Shown here: piece by piece, positions 6,187 through 7,173 of the stretch
Position numbering within the stretch: the first letter of the stretch is position 1
Layout of the letters: every line of letters begins with the position of its first letter
Source of the DNA: Anaerolineales bacterium
GTDB taxonomy: Bacteria > Chloroflexota > Anaerolineae > Promineifilales > Promineifilaceae
Length of the DNA stretch: 7,173 nucleotides
Reading direction: 5' to 3'
Assembly (NCBI GenBank): GCA_020432595.1
Contig: JAGQGA010000078.1
Coordinates: 6,540 to 13,712 of the forward strand
Program-made: the position numbers and the translations under genes
The notes under the pieces: generated by a model
What the model was told of the DNA's origin: nothing
Seen by the model: the letters and a program-made list of their open reading frames with translations, nothing else
Databases searched by the model: none

Positions 6187-6990
6187 ATGCCTAAGAGACC
6201 CGACAACTATTACCGACCAGATAATTTGAGTGAAGCATGGCGGCTGTTGCAGCAGCCTGAAACGGTGCCCCTGGGTGGTGGCAGCAAGCTGCTGGCAGGT
6301 GACATAACCAGCGCAGTGGTGGATTTACAGGGGCTGGGGCTGGGGCAAATTCGGCAGACAGATGGCAGCTTGCGCGTGGGTGCCATGACGCGGCTGGGTG
6401 AGTTGGCTGACTATGTGGCCGAGTATGAAACGGAGCTGGCTTTTGCGCCGCTGCTGCAAAAAGCAATCCAGCAGGCCGGCCCCAATACTTACCGCCATGC
6501 GGCAACCTTGGGCGGCAGCGTGGCGGCACGGCCGGCCGACAGTGAGCTATTGGCGGCGCTGCTGGTGCTGGAAACATCGGTGACGCTGTTCACAGGTGAG
6601 GCTGCATCTATGTCGCTGGCCGAGTATGTGGCGGGGGAAGAACGGCCGTTTGCCCTCATCACCCACCTCGACATCCCCACCGTACCCGGCAAGGGCAGCA
6701 GTGCCCGCGTGGCCCGCACGCCAGCCGACTACCCCATTGTGTCGGTCACAGGTTGGCAAGCAGCCAATGGTTTGGTGCGGTTGGCGGCGACGGGGATTGA
6801 TAAACGGCCGTTGCGCCTTCACGCCGCCGAGGCAGCCCTGGCCGGTGGCCTCACCCCCACCACCATCGAAGCGGCTGCCGAAGCTGCCCATGCCAGCAGC
6901 AACCACCCCGGCGACTTTCGCGGCGATGCCGCCTATCGCGCCGACATGGCCGCCGTCCTCACCCGCCGCGTTCTAAACCACTTGCGGTAA
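6187..6990 (+). CDS. FAD-binding (medium) subunit of a xanthine dehydrogenase / CO dehydrogenase-family molybdenum hydroxylase
   Basis: A 267-residue protein of the CoxM/XdhB/CutM type. Family members bind FAD and pass electrons from the iron-sulfur subunit to an acceptor, working with a 2Fe-2S subunit and a molybdopterin subunit. Visible features: an N-terminal FAD-domain segment with PLGGGSKLLAGD (about 28-39), in place of the usual AGGTDLL-type loop; the second FAD-contacting loop HAATLGGSVA (104-113, family consensus ATIGGN); and the CO dehydrogenase flavoprotein C-terminal domain ending GDFRGDAAYRADMAAVLTRRVL (242-263), which matches the family's terminal motif. It is slightly shorter than typical members (about 280-290 residues). 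The ATG at 6187 with GGGAAG upstream is chosen; the open frame runs further up to 6109, but those 26 codons are repeat-derived. No small or large partner subunit lies in the window, and the next gene downstream is rnpB, so partners must be elsewhere or upstream genes were lost. The substrate is unknown. It carries two AACGGCCGTT palindromes (6641, 6803). Confidence 0.9.
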   Translation: MPKRPDNYYRPDNLSEAWRLLQQPETVPLGGGSKLLAGDITSAVVDLQGLGLGQIRQTDGSLRVGAMTRLGELADYVAEYETELAFAPLLQKAIQQAGPNTYRHAATLGGSVAARPADSELLAALLVLETSVTLFTGEAASMSLAEYVAGEERPFALITHLDIPTVPGKGSSARVARTPADYPIVSVTGWQAANGLVRLAATGIDKRPLRLHAAEAALAGGLTPTTIEAAAEAAHASSNHPGDFRGDAAYRADMAAVLTRRVLNHLR

Positions 6991-6994
6991 AACC

Positions 6995-7066
6995 GAGATT
7001 AGGGATTAGAGATTAGAGATTAACGAAGGTTCACAATCTCTAATCTCCAATCTCTTAATCCCCTAA
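6995..7066. repeat. GATTAGA heptamer palindrome between the coxM-like gene and rnpB
   Basis: The left part (6997-7022) is a tandem run of GATTAGG/GATTAGA heptamers. The right part (7035-7065) is its imperfect reverse complement, with 17 of 18 positions matching at the inner ends around a loop of about 13 nt, then drifting by small indels. It starts 5 bp after the coxM-like stop codon. A hairpin here could act as a terminator or an RNA-stabilising structure, but no U-run follows it. Confidence 0.85.
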
Positions 7067-7075
7067 AACCCAAAT

Positions 7076-7104
7076 TTGCATCCTGACCCTGACCCAGTTA
7101 CGAT
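7076..7104 (+). promoter_or_regulatory. Candidate sigma70-type promoter of rnpB
   Basis: TTGCAT (7076-7081) and TACGAT (7099-7104) are separated by exactly 17 nt. The predicted start of transcription, about 7 nt past the -10, falls at about 7111, where the RNase P RNA similarity begins. The hexamers are imperfect (TTG conserved in the -35; T, A, A and T in the -10), so the call rests on spacing and agreement with the RNA start. Confidence 0.45.
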
Positions 7105-7110
7105 CTGGCT

Positions 7111-7173
7111 AACCAAGCTGGCTGGGTGATCGCGGCGGCTGAATGGAGACATTTGGCCGCTGAGGAAAGTCCG
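7111..7173 (+). ncRNA. rnpB: RNase P RNA, 5' part (bacterial type A-like), truncated by the window end
   Basis: The catalytic RNA of RNase P removes the 5' leader of precursor tRNAs. The most conserved stretch of the family's 5' half, GAGGAAAGTCCG, is present at 7162-7173; it holds the 5' strand of the P4 core helix. Before it are an AAGCTGGCTGGG segment (7115-7126) that aligns with the P1 region of the E. coli RNA, GATCGCGGCGGC, which aligns with P2/P3, and a P3 helix formed by GCGGC (about 7135-7139) and GCCGC (7156-7160) closing a short variable loop. Spacing from P1 to P4 is as expected. The 5' end is approximate (7108-7115), and the remaining 300 or so nucleotides lie outside the window. 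It is unrelated in function to the coxM-like gene upstream. Confidence 0.9.

Larger units (their letters stand above)
995..6812. repeat. Highly iterated palindrome AACGGCCGTT (seven scattered exact copies)
   Basis: Exact 10-bp copies begin at 995, 1691, 3586, 4116, 5061, 6641 and 6803; near copies are at 441 and 2931. All seven lie in protein genes, and every protein gene has at least one. In the coding strands it is read as R-P-(L/F) at 995, 4116, 6641 and 6803, as T-A-V at 1691 and 5061, and as N-G-R-S at 3586, so all three codon frames are used. That frame independence points to a selected or spread DNA word, as for HIP1 (GCGATCGC) in cyanobacteria, and not to a shared protein motif. Confidence 0.85.

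Noticed and set aside
995..6812. AACGGCCGTT as the recognition site of the local restriction-modification enzyme.
   Set aside because: Restriction sites tend to be avoided, not enriched, and type IIG enzymes usually recognise asymmetric sites. Nothing in the sequence links the two.

Overview
The window reads as ordinary chromosomal DNA of a moderately GC-rich, uncultivated-type bacterium. A member of the Chloroflexota (Anaerolineae-like) fits best. That placement is inference: it rests on the style of the proteins (a Yip1-family membrane protein, a CoxM-like flavoprotein subunit, a LysN/MocR-like aminotransferase, a single-chain Eco57I-like restriction-modification enzyme) and on the abundance of short interspersed palindromes. 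No ribosomal RNA or universal marker protein is present to settle it.

Layout. Three genes lie on the minus strand: a Yip1-family membrane protein (4959-5501) closed by a strong symmetric terminator (4899-4931), then a large type IIG-like restriction-modification protein (1322-4780, possibly from 4816), then a PLP-dependent aminotransferase (55-1212). A repeat-filled, gene-free spacer of about 685 bp (5502-6186) separates these from a plus-strand CoxM/XdhB-like FAD-binding subunit (6187-6990). The plus strand then carries a palindromic heptamer repeat (6995-7066), a plausible promoter (7076-7104) and the 5' end of the RNase P RNA gene, which is cut by the window end at 7173. Divergent transcription of the Yip1 gene and the coxM-like gene starts from the repeat-rich spacer.

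The genes do not form one pathway. The restriction-modification enzyme is a self-contained defence gene (nuclease, methyltransferase and specificity domain in one chain) set among housekeeping or metabolic genes. Its specificity domain is markedly AT-richer than the rest of the protein, as expected if that domain was exchanged by recombination.

The most unusual content is at the nucleotide level. (1) The 10-bp palindrome AACGGCCGTT occurs seven times in 7.2 kb, inside all four protein genes and in all three codon frames, so it behaves like a highly iterated palindrome rather than a protein motif. (2) Most intergenic gaps hold short-period (7 or 8 nt) tandem repeats folded into inverted repeats: two copies of a CGCAAAG element, one GGTGCGT element and one GATTAGA element. 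A related heptamer array, GTGGGGT-like, lies in frame inside the restriction-modification gene and is translated as a seven-residue repeat. (3) Two further repeat families, of ATTCCGAGCG type and ATTCCCGC/GCGGGAAT type, sit in the same spacer. No CRISPR array, tRNA, transposase or integrase was seen.
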